Source: Thiogranum sp. (GTDB taxonomy: Bacteria; Pseudomonadota; Gammaproteobacteria; DSM-19610). Taken from it: DNA of 58,006 nt. How positions within the stretch are numbered: position 1 is the stretch's first letter; each line of letters starts with the position of its first letter. Location of the stretch: the NCBI GenBank assembly GCA_030148915.1, contig JASBSN010000083.1, positions 1 to 58,006 of the forward strand, read 5' to 3'. The notes under the pieces are model-generated. The model searched no databases and was not told the DNA's origin. It saw only the letters and a program-made list of their open reading frames with translations. Positions 48,180-56,997 of this stretch are shown here, piece after piece. The translations under genes and the position numbers were made by a program.

Positions 48180-48980
48180 ATGTCATCAGTGGTTAACACC
48201 GAGCCCGCGCAGGAGCAGCCCCGACGGACGCTGCGACTACTCAGCTACAATATCCAGATCGGCATCAAGACACGCCGTTACGGGCAGTACTTCTCGCACA
48301 GCTGGAAGCACCTGCTGCACCACCCGGCGCGTTTTGACAACCTCGATCGCATTGCCAAGCTGATGAGCCAGTACGATATGGTCGGCGTGCAAGAGGCCGA
48401 CGCCGGCAGTGCGCGCTGTGGCTTTGTCAACATCACCCAGTATCTGGCCTCCAGCGCCGGTTTTCCCTATTGGGATGATCAGACCAACCGCCGCATCGGG
48501 CGCATAGCCCAGCACAGCCTTGGTGTGCTCAGCCGGTATAAGCCCAGCGGTATCACCGAGCATCGGCTGCCGGGGCGGATTCCCGGACGCGGCGCGCTGG
48601 CGGTGCGCTTCGGCGACGGTGCGGAGTCGCTGGTGGTGTTGATCGTGCACCTGGCGCTCAGCCGCCGGGGGAGGATGAATCAGTTCGATTACCTCAGCGA
48701 TCTGGTCAACGACTACCGTCACGTGGTGCTGATGGGCGATATGAACTGCCGCTCCAACAGCGAAGAAATGGAAATCCTGGTCAACAAAACCCTGATGAGC
48801 GAACCGCTGCACGGCATGAACACCTTCCCCAGCTGGCGGCCGCGGCGCAATATCGACCATATCCTGGTGACGCCCACCGTCGAAGTGACCAAGGCCGAAG
48901 TGCTCGACTACCCGCTGTCCGACCACTTGCCGATTTCCATGGAGGTGGTGCTGCCCGACCGCGTGGTGTTGCGCACCTGA
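48180..48980 (+). CDS. Endonuclease/exonuclease/phosphatase (EEP) family protein
   Basis: The 266-residue protein shows the EEP fold signatures: LLSYNIQIGIKT at the N-terminus, GVQEADAG with the metal-binding Glu, and VLMGDMNCRSNSEEM. The C-terminal pair is RNIDHILVTP and the catalytic SDHLPISMEV. The family includes nucleases and phosphodiesterases, so substrate cannot be set. It has no signal peptide. A homologue lies next to dsbA in Pseudomonas; here an acetolactate synthase-like gene separates them. Confidence 0.88.
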   Translation: MSSVVNTEPAQEQPRRTLRLLSYNIQIGIKTRRYGQYFSHSWKHLLHHPARFDNLDRIAKLMSQYDMVGVQEADAGSARCGFVNITQYLASSAGFPYWDDQTNRRIGRIAQHSLGVLSRYKPSGITEHRLPGRIPGRGALAVRFGDGAESLVVLIVHLALSRRGRMNQFDYLSDLVNDYRHVVLMGDMNCRSNSEEMEILVNKTLMSEPLHGMNTFPSWRPRRNIDHILVTPTVEVTKAEVLDYPLSDHLPISMEVVLPDRVVLRT

Positions 48981-49123
48981 GGCTGGGCGCCGGTCGCACC
49001 GGCCTCGGTCGCCGCGGGCGCGTTGTATCCCACCACACCACGCCGCGCCGGCATGGCTCAGCGGCGGTTTGTCTCCTTTCCAGCCAGCACGCGGCAAAAG
49101 CCCCTCCGCTACTAACACAATGA

Positions 49124-49153
49124 TTGCGCCGGCCTTGCCCCCACGCTCATAAT
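49124..49153 (+). promoter_or_regulatory. Possible promoter of the TetR gene
   Basis: TTGCGC (49124-49129) and CATAAT (49148-49153) are 18 bases apart. The transcript would start near 49160. Confidence 0.4.
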
Positions 49154-49199
49154 AGGTCTCGCATTGAAGGCCCCAAAAATAGAGATTAATCAAAAAATC

Positions 49200-49856
49200 A
49201 TGAGCGACCTAAGACAACGCAAGTTCGCCCGCACCCGTCTGGCCTTGGCACGGGTGCTGGCGCAAGCGCTGGACGAAGAGCCGTTTGGCGCCATTGCAGT
49301 GAAACGCCTGTGTCGCGCCGCCGAGGTATCGGAGGCCACCTTTTTCAATTACTTCCCGCGCAAACAGGCGTTGATGACGTACCTGGCCCACCTGTGGGTG
49401 CTCGAGCTGGGCTGGCACGTGCAGCGCGCCGCCGCCGAAACGCCGGGTCTGCCCGCGGTGCAGCGTTTATTTGCCGAAGTGGCGCGCACCTGCGAGCGCC
49501 GGCCTGGCGTGCTTGCCGAACTGCTGGCCTGGATTGCGCGCGGCGGCGTGCTCAATAGCGGTGTGGAAGTCACGCCGTTGGAGAAACAGCTGGCCTTTCC
49601 CGAACTGGCCGACATCGAAGCGGTGCCGATCAAGGGTATCGATGCCTGGTTGCTGCCGCATTTGGAAGCGGCCATCGCGCGGGGCGAACTGCCCGAGAAC
49701 ACCCTGCTGCCGCTACTGCTCAATACGTTGCTCTCGGTGCTGTTCGGCGCGCCGTTGACGCTGCTGGGTGTCGACCCGGCGCGCATTGCGCCGGTGTATC
49801 GCCAGCAACTGGCGCTGGTGCTGGCCGGTGTGCGCGCGGCGTCCGGGGGGCGATAG
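49200..49856 (+). CDS. TetR-family transcriptional regulator
   Basis: The 218-residue protein has the N-terminal TetR helix-turn-helix, from RLALARVLAQALDEEPFGAIAVKRL through AAEVSEATFFNYFPRKQALM (about residues 12-58). The C-terminal ligand domain is helical and unlike any I recognise. ATG 49200 is preferred, though the ribosome-binding site is poor; TTG 49164 would add 12 residues. It is followed by tatD-family and tcdA genes with tiny gaps, which may be read together. Its target is unknown. Confidence 0.88.
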   Translation: MSDLRQRKFARTRLALARVLAQALDEEPFGAIAVKRLCRAAEVSEATFFNYFPRKQALMTYLAHLWVLELGWHVQRAAAETPGLPAVQRLFAEVARTCERRPGVLAELLAWIARGGVLNSGVEVTPLEKQLAFPELADIEAVPIKGIDAWLLPHLEAAIARGELPENTLLPLLLNTLLSVLFGAPLTLLGVDPARIAPVYRQQLALVLAGVRAASGGR

Positions 49857-49863
49857 CACCGGT

Positions 49864-50631
49864 ATGGATCTGATCGACACCCACTGCCACCTGGATCTGG
49901 AAGTGTTCGATGCCGACCGCGAGGCGGTAATGGCCCAAGCGCGGCGCGCAGGCGTGCGACGGATTGTGGTCCCGGGCGTGGACATGGCCCACTGGCCCAA
50001 CCAACTCAGACTCTGCCGACAACACCAAGGGCTGTATGCGGCCCTCGGCATGCACCCCGCCTTCCTCGCACAGCATCGCCCCGAGCACCTGCCGGCGCTG
50101 GCCGCGGCAGTGGCCGAGCACCAGCCGCTGGCGGTGGGCGAAATCGGCCTCGACTATTTTATCGATCATCCGGATCGCGAGGGCCAGCGCGCGTTGTTCA
50201 GCGCCCAGCTCGGCATCGCCGCCGATGCCGGGCTGCCGGTGTTGTTGCACGTGCGCAAGGCACACGACGAAGTCCTGCAGTTGCTACGCCAGCAGCGTGT
50301 GCGCGGCGGCATCGCTCACGCCTTCAATGGCAGTGTGCAGCAGGCACACAAGTATGTTGAACTCGGTTTCAGGCTGGGTTTCGGCGGTATGCTGACGTTT
50401 GAGCGCTCGCGTAAACTCCGTACCCTGGCGGCCGAACTGCCGCTCGAGGCGATTGTGCTGGAGACCGACGCCCCCGACCTGACGGTGGCATCGCACCGCG
50501 GTGAGCGTAACAGCCCGGAGTATCTGCCGGAAGTCCTCGCAGCCCTTGGCGAAGTGCGCGGCGAGGACCCGGCCGAGTTGGCGCGTCGCACCACGGCCAA
50601 CGCCCTGGACGTGTTGGGTCTGGAGGCCTAG
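49864..50631 (+). CDS. TatD-family metal-dependent hydrolase
   Basis: The 255-residue protein begins MDLIDTHCHLD, with metal ligands His7 and His9. It also shows GEIGLDYF, the VLLHVRKAHDEVL His, GIAHAFNGSVQQA and VLETDAPDLT. These are the TatD-type TIM-barrel metal ligands. YjjV or TatD subfamily cannot be separated with confidence. Members act as DNases or in quality control. ATG 49864 was chosen where the conserved part starts, seven bases after the tetR stop. Confidence 0.93.
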   Translation: MDLIDTHCHLDLEVFDADREAVMAQARRAGVRRIVVPGVDMAHWPNQLRLCRQHQGLYAALGMHPAFLAQHRPEHLPALAAAVAEHQPLAVGEIGLDYFIDHPDREGQRALFSAQLGIAADAGLPVLLHVRKAHDEVLQLLRQQRVRGGIAHAFNGSVQQAHKYVELGFRLGFGGMLTFERSRKLRTLAAELPLEAIVLETDAPDLTVASHRGERNSPEYLPEVLAALGEVRGEDPAELARRTTANALDVLGLEA

Positions 50632-50633
50632 CC

Positions 50634-51434
50634 ATGGCGGATGATTTCCGCCAGCGCTTCGGCGGCATCGAACGGCTCTACGGCCGCCAGGCCGCCGAGT
50701 GGATCGGCGCGATGCGGGTCTGCGTGATCGGCCTCGGTGGTGTCGGCTCGTGGGCGGTGGAGGCTCTGGCGCGCAGCGGTGTCGGCGCGCTGCTGCTGAT
50801 CGACTACGACGAGGTCGCCGTGACCAATATCAATCGCCAGATTCACGCCCTCGGCAGCGCTGTCGGGCGTAAGAAAACCGCCGCACTCGCGGAGCGGGTG
50901 GCGGACATCAACCCGGCTTGCCGTGTCGAGGTGATCGACGATTTCATCACCGACCGCAACCTGTTCGATCATCTGCCGGCCAACGGGGGCATTGATTATG
51001 TCGTCGATGCCATCGACAGCATTCGCTTCAAGGCGGCGCTGATTTATTACTGCAAACGCAACAAGCTACCTATCATCACCACCGGCGCGGCGGGCGGCCT
51101 GACCGATCCGACGCAGATCATGATCAAGGATCTGACCCGCACCTTCAACGACCCGCTGGCGGCCAAAGTCCGCGCGCGGCTGCGCGCCCATCACGGCTAT
51201 TCCCGCAATACCCGGCGCTACTTCGGCGTGGAGTGTGTGTTCTCGGCTCAACAACAGGTCTATCCTGATGAACACGGCCAGGTCGGCACGCGCAAACCCG
51301 GTATTCACGGCGTGCACCTCGACTGCAACATGGGCTATGGCGCGGCCAGCTTTGTCACCGCCAGCATGGGCTTTGTCGCTGTGTCGCGGGTGATCGATAA
51401 ACACCTGGCGATGTGCAGGCGGCGCGCCGATTGA
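50634..51434 (+). CDS. tcdA: tRNA threonylcarbamoyladenosine dehydratase TcdA (CsdL)
   Basis: TcdA is an E1-like enzyme that cyclises t6A37 to ct6A in tRNAs. The 266-residue product has RFGGIERLYG at the N-terminus and the nucleotide-binding VIGLGGVGSWAVEALARSG at about residues 31-49. It continues with DYDEVAVTNINRQIHAL and YVVDAIDSIRFKAALIYYC. The C-terminal region has GYGAASFVTASMGFVAVSRVI. Length and motifs match TcdA. It starts two bases after the tatD-family stop. Confidence 0.96.
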   Translation: MADDFRQRFGGIERLYGRQAAEWIGAMRVCVIGLGGVGSWAVEALARSGVGALLLIDYDEVAVTNINRQIHALGSAVGRKKTAALAERVADINPACRVEVIDDFITDRNLFDHLPANGGIDYVVDAIDSIRFKAALIYYCKRNKLPIITTGAAGGLTDPTQIMIKDLTRTFNDPLAAKVRARLRAHHGYSRNTRRYFGVECVFSAQQQVYPDEHGQVGTRKPGIHGVHLDCNMGYGAASFVTASMGFVAVSRVIDKHLAMCRRRAD

Positions 51435-51782
51435 GACCTGAGCATGGCGGCGCGACCCATGCCGACAACGCGGCGGTGCACAGGCCCGGCTATGCACTTC
51501 TTACAAAGTCGTGAACGAATTACCGATAAATGTGTGTGGAGCGTGATGGGCGCCGCGCCGGCCAGGGCGGCGCGGCACTGGTCGCGCGGCAGCGCCGCGG
51601 CAGACTAACAATGCCCATGCTCTTGGTGGCGCACACAAAAATGGGCGCTACGGCGAAGGTGACGCCGCTCTTGCGTCGGCTTTCTAGCAGCCGGGCACCG
51701 CTGCCGGGCGTTGAATTGGGGGCCGGCATGCGAATTGCTTTGTAGATCTTACTTACCCCATCGTCAAGAGAAGGCCGCGACC
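51435..51782. other. Intergenic region before the hemerythrin gene
   Basis: This GC-rich stretch has a hairpin around 51552-51575 (CCGCGCC/GGCGCGG) but no T-run and no convincing coding frame. Small open frames inside it lack ribosome-binding sites and family features. No clear promoter was found. Confidence 0.45.
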
Positions 51783-52247
51783 ATGAATGCCATCGATCTA
51801 TTAAAAGAAGACCACCAGAAGGTGAAAAAACTGCTGACCGAGCTGACCGAGACCACCACGCGAGCGGAAAAAACGCGCCGCCAACTGCTCGAAAAAATAG
51901 AGCATGAACTGGCAGTGCACACCCGTCTGGAGGAAGAAATATTCTACCCGGCGTTCAAGAAGGCGGGCAACTCAGAGCACGCCGAGACTTACTTTGAAGC
52001 ACTCGAGGAACACCGCGCCGTGGAGCAACTGGTGTTGCCTGATTTGAAAAACACAGACACTACCAGTGAAAAGTTCTCGGGGCGGGCCAAGGTACTGAAA
52101 GAACTGGTTGAGCATCACGCCGACGAAGAAGAGAAGGAGATGTTCAAAATGGCCAAGAAGGCAATGTCCGCCGAAGAGCTGAAAACGTTGGGAGAACAAA
52201 TGCAGCAAAGAAAGAGCGAGCTGCAGCGTGAAATGTCCGGCCGTTAA
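51783..52247 (+). CDS. Hemerythrin-like (HHE) domain protein
   Basis: The 154-residue, highly charged helical protein contains DLLKEDHQKVKKLL near the start, then HELAVHTRLEEEIFYPAF with the ligand set HxxxE. ALEEHRAVEQLVLP and ELVEHHADEEEKEMFK complete the set. These His/Glu positions form the di-iron site of HHE proteins. The family stores or senses oxygen or NO or protects iron centres. ATG 51783 follows AGAGAAGGCCG and starts the conserved part. Confidence 0.92.
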   Translation: MNAIDLLKEDHQKVKKLLTELTETTTRAEKTRRQLLEKIEHELAVHTRLEEEIFYPAFKKAGNSEHAETYFEALEEHRAVEQLVLPDLKNTDTTSEKFSGRAKVLKELVEHHADEEEKEMFKMAKKAMSAEELKTLGEQMQQRKSELQREMSGR

Positions 52248-52287
52248 GCTGGCGGCGGCAAACGCCGGTTGGCTGCCTTGAAGCCGG

Positions 52288-52318
52288 TCCGCGGCGATAC
52301 GAGACGCATCGCCGCGGA
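52288..52318. terminator. Strong hairpin between convergent genes
   Basis: A perfect 11-bp stem (52288-52298 with 52308-52318) with a 9-nt loop lies between the hemerythrin and ModA-like genes. There is no T-run, so termination on either strand is likely but not proven. Confidence 0.5.
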
Positions 52319-52331
52319 GGGACCTGCTCGA

Positions 52332-53330
52332 CTACTTCTTCTTGGCGGAGCCCGGGATTGGCTTCATCACCAGATCCTTTGCAGTGGCTTTGCCGAACCC
52401 GTATGAGGCATAGATGTTCTGCGCCTCATCGGTGCTCAGATAGGCCATATAACGCATCGCGTTGTAGGGGTTGCGGCCGGTTTTCAATGCGCCAAGTGCA
52501 TAGCCGACTTTGTCGCCCATGTTGTAGGGCGCGGGGATAGCCACGCCGTCGATGGGGCGGCCTTCGGCCTGGGCGTGCTTGATTTCAGTGGCCCAGACAA
52601 TGCCGACATCGGCCTGGCCGTTTTCGATGCGGTAGGGGGTTTCGCGGTGATGACGCTGGGTAAACCAGGTTTTGTCCTTGACCGCCCAGCAGCCTTTGCA
52701 TTCGGCATTACCGGTGACTTTCTCATACAGGCCCAGGTCTTTGAGCATCTGCGCACCGTAGAATTTGAAAATACCCTCGGTCAGCGGATTGGGGTGCGAC
52801 TGCACCAGGTCGTCGCGGCCGAGGTCTTTGGGGCCTTTGATCTTTTTCGGGTTGCCTTTGGCGACCATCAGTTCGAGCTTGTTGTGGGTGTAGATGATGT
52901 AGTCGTTCATGGTGCCCGCGCCCTTGAGCTTTTTCAGGTGGCCTAGGTTGACGCTGGCGAACAGATCCGGATTCTGGGCGGTGTCCTTGCCGTTGATCTG
53001 GCCCTGTTTAAGAATCTGACCCTTGAGGATCTGGCCCGGGGGGATGGTTTCGACATAAATGCTTTTGATGTCGGGGTTTTTCTTCTGAAAGTCCTTGATC
53101 AACTCTTCCATGACCATGAACTGATTGCCGGCAAGGTACATCACCAGGTCGGCTTTGTAGGAGTCGCCGATGTTGCCGTAGTCGATGCCGCCGTCGCTGT
53201 TGAAGGTGCGGTAGTCATGCCCCTGGCCGGCGTCTTTGGCAGCCAGTGCCGGGGTTATTGTGGTGGTGAGGGTGGCGGCGAGAGCCACAGCCGCGACCAG
53301 GGGATGCCTGGTAATCTTTTCTTTAATCAT
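52332..53330 (-). CDS. Periplasmic substrate-binding protein, ModA-like (orphan)
   Basis: The 332-residue exported protein has a signal peptide ending ALAA. It shows the type II periplasmic binding fold: MVMEELIKDFQKKNPDIKSIYVETIPPG, then LMVAKGNPKKIKGPKDL, and YRIENGQADVGIVWATE, and the C-terminal ALGALKTGRNPYNAMRYMAYL. These segments resemble molybdate-binding ModA relatives. A CxxC pair (ECKGCW) in the second lobe is unusual. No permease or ATPase gene is nearby, so it may be a sensor partner or use a distant transporter. Its ligand cannot be told. Confidence 0.8.
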   Translation of the reverse strand: MIKEKITRHPLVAAVALAATLTTTITPALAAKDAGQGHDYRTFNSDGGIDYGNIGDSYKADLVMYLAGNQFMVMEELIKDFQKKNPDIKSIYVETIPPGQILKGQILKQGQINGKDTAQNPDLFASVNLGHLKKLKGAGTMNDYIIYTHNKLELMVAKGNPKKIKGPKDLGRDDLVQSHPNPLTEGIFKFYGAQMLKDLGLYEKVTGNAECKGCWAVKDKTWFTQRHHRETPYRIENGQADVGIVWATEIKHAQAEGRPIDGVAIPAPYNMGDKVGYALGALKTGRNPYNAMRYMAYLSTDEAQNIYASYGFGKATAKDLVMKPIPGSAKKK

Positions 53331-53418
53331 AATTTTGTCCCAACCTTGGTTTATTATTCATAAGTACCGGAGTGACAACATCCGGCGGTCACGTGTGAGT
53401 AGACGTTATTGAGCCCGA

Positions 53419-53435
53419 AACTATTTCAAATAGTT
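53419..53435. promoter_or_regulatory. Palindromic operator candidate upstream of the ModA-like gene
   Basis: AACTATTT-C-AAATAGTT is a perfect 17-base palindrome, AT-rich in GC-rich surroundings, located about 90 bases upstream of the ModA-like start. Confidence 0.5.
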
Positions 53436-53489
53436 GGAACGTCTTGCCAATGACCTTAGCACAGCGGTGAGGCGCCGGGTGTGCGCGGC

Positions 53490-54710
53490 TTAGCGCGGCG
53501 CGGCGGCGGACGCCCCGTCGGCGGCCCTGACCGATAGCCGAAAGAGCCCCTGCAGCCCGCTATCGCTGGTGAAATAGAGCGCCCCGTCCGGTCCTGCCGC
53601 CACACCCACGGGGCGCGCCAGGCGGCTGCCATCGCCGCGCTGCAGCCCGCCCAGCACCTCGACGACTTCGCCGCTGGCGCGGCCCGCCTCGAAGCGCACC
53701 ATCACCAACCCGGGCGGGCGCCGGGTGGCCGCATCGCCCCGCGCGCCGCCGTCCGGGCGGGTGCCCCACGAGCCCCGCAGGGCGACGATGGCGTGGTTGC
53801 TGAAACGCCGGTCCAGCGCGCCGGCGGGAATAAAGGCCACCCCCATGGGCGCGTTACGCGCCGGGAACGTCGCCACGGGCAGCGACACTTCGGCGCGTGG
53901 GCGTGGCGGTTCGCTGTCGATACAAGTGTCGCGTTGCAGGCGTCGGCCATCAAACTGGAACCACGGCATGCCGTGAAACGATCCCGGGGTAAGCCGTGCA
54001 AAGGACTCTGGCGGCTGCTCGAAACCGAGGTGATCGGGGCCGTTGTTACTGGCATAGAGCACCCCGGTAAGCGGGTGCCAGTCCATGCCCACGGGATTGC
54101 GCAGACCCGTGGCGAAGGGTTTGAAGCGCGCCTTGGCGCCGCTCTCGTCGAGCACCAGGACGCCACCGCGTTGGCGCTCGAAGGGGTAGCCGGCACCGAG
54201 ATATTCATCGTCGCAGTTGCCGCTGTTGCCGAGCGCCACGTACACGCGCCGATCCGGGCCGATAGCGACGCTGCGGCTGGTGTGGCCGCCGCCCTTTGGC
54301 AGCGCCGCCAACAGCTTCACCGAAGACGGCGAAATCTGCGTTTGCCCGAGCCGATACGGCGCCGTGTACAGGCCGTTGGTGCGCGCAATCAGCAGGCGGC
54401 CGTCAGCGTAGACGACACTGTGTGGATAGTCGGGCAGCCGCAGCAGCTGTTGCGCCCGGCGGTAGGGTGGTGACAGACGGTAGACATTGCCCGAACGCGA
54501 GCCGATCAGCAGATCGCCGTTGGGCAGAAAGTGCATCAGCCGCGGGCTGTCCAGCGCGGTGCTCAGCACCTCCAGCTGCAGGCCTTCGGGTAGCCGGAGG
54601 TTCCAGCGTTCGCCCTGTGACACAAGGGTCTGCGTGTGCAGGGGCAACGCCGCCGCGCGGGCCGCGGTCAGGCCGACGGCCAGTAAAGCAAACGCAATAA
54701 GCAGTTTCAT
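53490..54710 (-). CDS. PQQ-dependent sugar dehydrogenase-like protein (sorbosone/glucose dehydrogenase family)
   Basis: The 406-residue exported protein has a signal peptide (KLLIAFALLAVGLTAARAAA) and a six-bladed beta-propeller of the soluble glucose/sorbosone dehydrogenase type. Features seen are LPEGLQLEVLSTALDSPRLMHFLPNGDLLIGSRSG, and GGGHTSRSVAIGPDRRVYVALGNSGNCDDEY. FATGLRNPVGMDWHP and ARPVGVAAGPDGALYFTSD follow. The His in GGGHTSRS corresponds to the expected active-site His region. Actual cofactor and substrate are not known. It lies 103 bases downstream of a two-component pair on the same strand. Confidence 0.85.
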   Translation of the reverse strand: MKLLIAFALLAVGLTAARAAALPLHTQTLVSQGERWNLRLPEGLQLEVLSTALDSPRLMHFLPNGDLLIGSRSGNVYRLSPPYRRAQQLLRLPDYPHSVVYADGRLLIARTNGLYTAPYRLGQTQISPSSVKLLAALPKGGGHTSRSVAIGPDRRVYVALGNSGNCDDEYLGAGYPFERQRGGVLVLDESGAKARFKPFATGLRNPVGMDWHPLTGVLYASNNGPDHLGFEQPPESFARLTPGSFHGMPWFQFDGRRLQRDTCIDSEPPRPRAEVSLPVATFPARNAPMGVAFIPAGALDRRFSNHAIVALRGSWGTRPDGGARGDAATRRPPGLVMVRFEAGRASGEVVEVLGGLQRGDGSRLARPVGVAAGPDGALYFTSDSGLQGLFRLSVRAADGASAAAPR

Positions 54711-54813
54711 GCAAGGCTCTCGATTCACCGGCAGTGAGTATAGTCTTAACGGCGGTGTTGGCGCGCAGGGTGACGCCCGGCGCCGGCGACCTGACGCACC
54801 GGTTTGGTGACGT

Positions 54814-55464
54814 TCAGGCCGGGCAAGGCACGCGTTGCGACTTGCCCCAGGCGCGAATAATACCGATCGAGAGGGCCATCCAGACCAGTTCCGGTAGCGA
54901 CGTGGCGCCCATTTTCGACATGATTCGCGAGCGGTGCACCTCAATGGTCCGGCTGCTGACGCCGAGCAATTCGGCCAGGTGCTTGTTGGAGGTGCCGTTG
55001 ACAATGTATTTCATCACTTCGCGTTCGCGCGGCGTCAGGCGCTCGAACTTGTGCGTCAGCTCTGCGCGGATGGCGCGCTGCTCCCGCAATGCGCGCTCCT
55101 GGTGCAGCGTTTGGCGAATGCTTTCCAGCAGTACTTCGTTATCGAAGGGTTTTTCAATGAAGTCGGCGGCCCCCGCCTTGAGGGCGTGGACGGAATCCTG
55201 AACACTGCCGTGCCCGGTAATAAAGATAATCGGCAGGTGGCTGTCGCTGGCTTTCAGTTTGGCCTGCAATTCGAGGCCGGACATGCCCTGCATACACAGA
55301 TCCAGCACCAGCAACCCGTTGGCGTTGGGGTCGACACCGGCCAGCAGCGCCTCGGCCGAGGCGAACTCCAGCACCTGGAACTGTCTGGATTCGAGAAACA
55401 GGCGCAAGGCATGGCGCACGGCGGCGTTGTCGTCGACCAGGTAGAGGGTTTCGCGTTTAGTCAT
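54814..55464 (-). CDS. FixJ-family response regulator
   Basis: The 216-residue regulator has a receiver domain with phosphorylation site Asp55 (LLVLDLCMQGMSG), the conserved Lys in DFIEKPFDNEVLL, and a C-terminal LuxR-type helix-turn-helix (LTPREREVMKYIVNGTSNKHLAELLGVSSRTIEVHR). This matches FixJ, NodW and TtrR. ATG 55464 overlaps the 3' end of the kinase gene by eight bases. Targets may include the dehydrogenase-like gene downstream. Confidence 0.94.
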   Translation of the reverse strand: MTKRETLYLVDDNAAVRHALRLFLESRQFQVLEFASAEALLAGVDPNANGLLVLDLCMQGMSGLELQAKLKASDSHLPIIFITGHGSVQDSVHALKAGAADFIEKPFDNEVLLESIRQTLHQERALREQRAIRAELTHKFERLTPREREVMKYIVNGTSNKHLAELLGVSSRTIEVHRSRIMSKMGATSLPELVWMALSIGIIRAWGKSQRVPCPA

Positions 55465-56593
55465 GCGTGTCTTCGAGGTACGGCAGCCGGATGCAGAACA
55501 TGGTGTCACCCGGGCCCGGCTGCTCCAGCCAGATGGTCCCCTGGTGGGCCTGGATAATCGAGCGGCTGATTGACAGGCCCATGCCCATACCGGACTCCTT
55601 GTTGGTTTGGAACGGCTCGAAAAGACGATTGCCGATGTCTGGCGCGACACCCGCGCCGTTATCCGTCACGCTGATCAACAGCGAGGGCGTGTCTGAGACA
55701 CGGGTTTTCAGGCGCAGGCAGCCGTCGCTGATCCCGGCCTGACCAATCGCCTCGATGCTGTTGCGGATAAGGTTCAGCAGCACCTGTTCGATCTGCACGC
55801 TGTTGGCCTGCACCCGGTAGCCGCCGGCCTGCAGATCGAGCTGCAGTAATACCTGGCTGTTGCTCAGCTCCCAGCTGATCAGCTTGGCGACTTCGCGCAC
55901 CGTTTGGTCGATATCGACCGGTTTTTTGCGGATGTTGCCCTGGTTGACCGAACTGCGTATCTGCTGAACGACCGCCCCCGCGTGGTGAGCCTGCTCGTTG
56001 GCGCATTGCAGGATGTCGACCAGCCCGGCCGGTGCCGCGGGCCACTCTTTTAGTTGCGCCAGGGCCATGCCGCAGTAGCTGATCAGCGCCGTCAGCGGCT
56101 GGTTGAGCTCGTGCGCCATGCTCGCCGCCATTTCGCCCATGACGCTCAGGTGCATCAGGTGCGCCGATTCCTGCTGGTGCTGGCGGGCTTTTTCCTCGGC
56201 GCGCTTCAGCGCGGAGATGTCGCGCTGGATGAGCAGAAAATGGGTGGCTTTACCCTGTGCATCGGCGACCGCCGTGGCCTGGCACTCCATTTGCAGCAGG
56301 CGCCCGTCCTTGCACACCAGCTCGATCTCCGCGCGCGCGTGCCCCTGACTGCGCAGCCTCGGAAAGCGGATCATATAAAGTTGACGCGATGACTCGGTAA
56401 AAAAGTCCGTGACCGGCTTACCCCTCAGCTCATGCGCGGCGTATCCGGACTGTTCGCAGGCGTAGCGGTTGGTCTCGATAATGTGCCCGCCGGGGTCAAT
56501 GACAAAGATGAATTCGGCCGCGGTATCGAACAGCGTGCGGAACGGCAGATCGCCAGCTACGCCGCCTGTGATGGGTTGCGGGTGCTCGTTCAC
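55457..56593 (-). CDS. Cytoplasmic PAS-domain sensor histidine kinase, FixL-like
   Basis: The 378-residue kinase has no membrane helix. A PAS domain spans about residues 16-130 (FRTLFDTAAEFIFVIDPGGHIIETN). The phosphoacceptor His161 is in GEMAASMAHELNQPLTALISY, the HELNQPL type of FixL relatives. ATPase motifs are LLNLIRNSIEAIGQAG, VTDNGAGVAP and GMGMGLSISRSII. The PAS lacks an obvious haem-binding His like that of FixL, so oxygen sensing should not be assumed. It pairs with the overlapping FixJ-type regulator. Confidence 0.92.
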   Translation of the reverse strand: MNEHPQPITGGVAGDLPFRTLFDTAAEFIFVIDPGGHIIETNRYACEQSGYAAHELRGKPVTDFFTESSRQLYMIRFPRLRSQGHARAEIELVCKDGRLLQMECQATAVADAQGKATHFLLIQRDISALKRAEEKARQHQQESAHLMHLSVMGEMAASMAHELNQPLTALISYCGMALAQLKEWPAAPAGLVDILQCANEQAHHAGAVVQQIRSSVNQGNIRKKPVDIDQTVREVAKLISWELSNSQVLLQLDLQAGGYRVQANSVQIEQVLLNLIRNSIEAIGQAGISDGCLRLKTRVSDTPSLLISVTDNGAGVAPDIGNRLFEPFQTNKESGMGMGLSISRSIIQAHQGTIWLEQPGPGDTMFCIRLPYLEDTHD

Positions 56594-56997
56594 AGGGAGA
56601 CGGCCCCCGCTGATCCGTTCAGGTGGGCATACAGTGGCATTGGCGTCGGTTACGGCTATCCATAGGTGTAGGCTGACACATCTTTATATAATTTTAGAGT
56701 CGGCGGGTGATAGCCGGTCTCTGCAAATCCCTGCCAGGGTGTAACTGACTATTCCACACAGTAATTCACTTAGTCTATAAGGGAAACCCGAAATAATTTC
56801 CGGTTTGAGTGGCGGCGACCACTCGGCCCAAGCGCGCGCCGGGCGCCGGTTCACTGGCGCTATGATGGCGCCGCTGCTGCGAGAATCGCGTCGCCAAGAT
56901 TCCATATGCCGAGCCATTTGCGCCCGAGGGCAACTGGTTATCCTGCAAATACTCAGGGTAAGATACCTGCATCCACAGCGACGATCGGATCAGCAAT
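56594..56997. other. Divergent intergenic region between the FixL-like and carbonic anhydrase genes
   Basis: No gene is seen in these 404 bases. The centre is AT-rich (56680-56800) and contains ATATAATTTTAGA-like promoter material and the motif ACTTAGTCTATA around 56768. A TAAGAT at about 56960 could be the -10 of the carbonic anhydrase gene. Boxes are too weak to assign firmly. Confidence 0.4.

Noticed and set aside
51530..51745. Small frame before the hemerythrin gene
   Set aside because: No ribosome-binding site, composition typical of non-coding GC-rich DNA.
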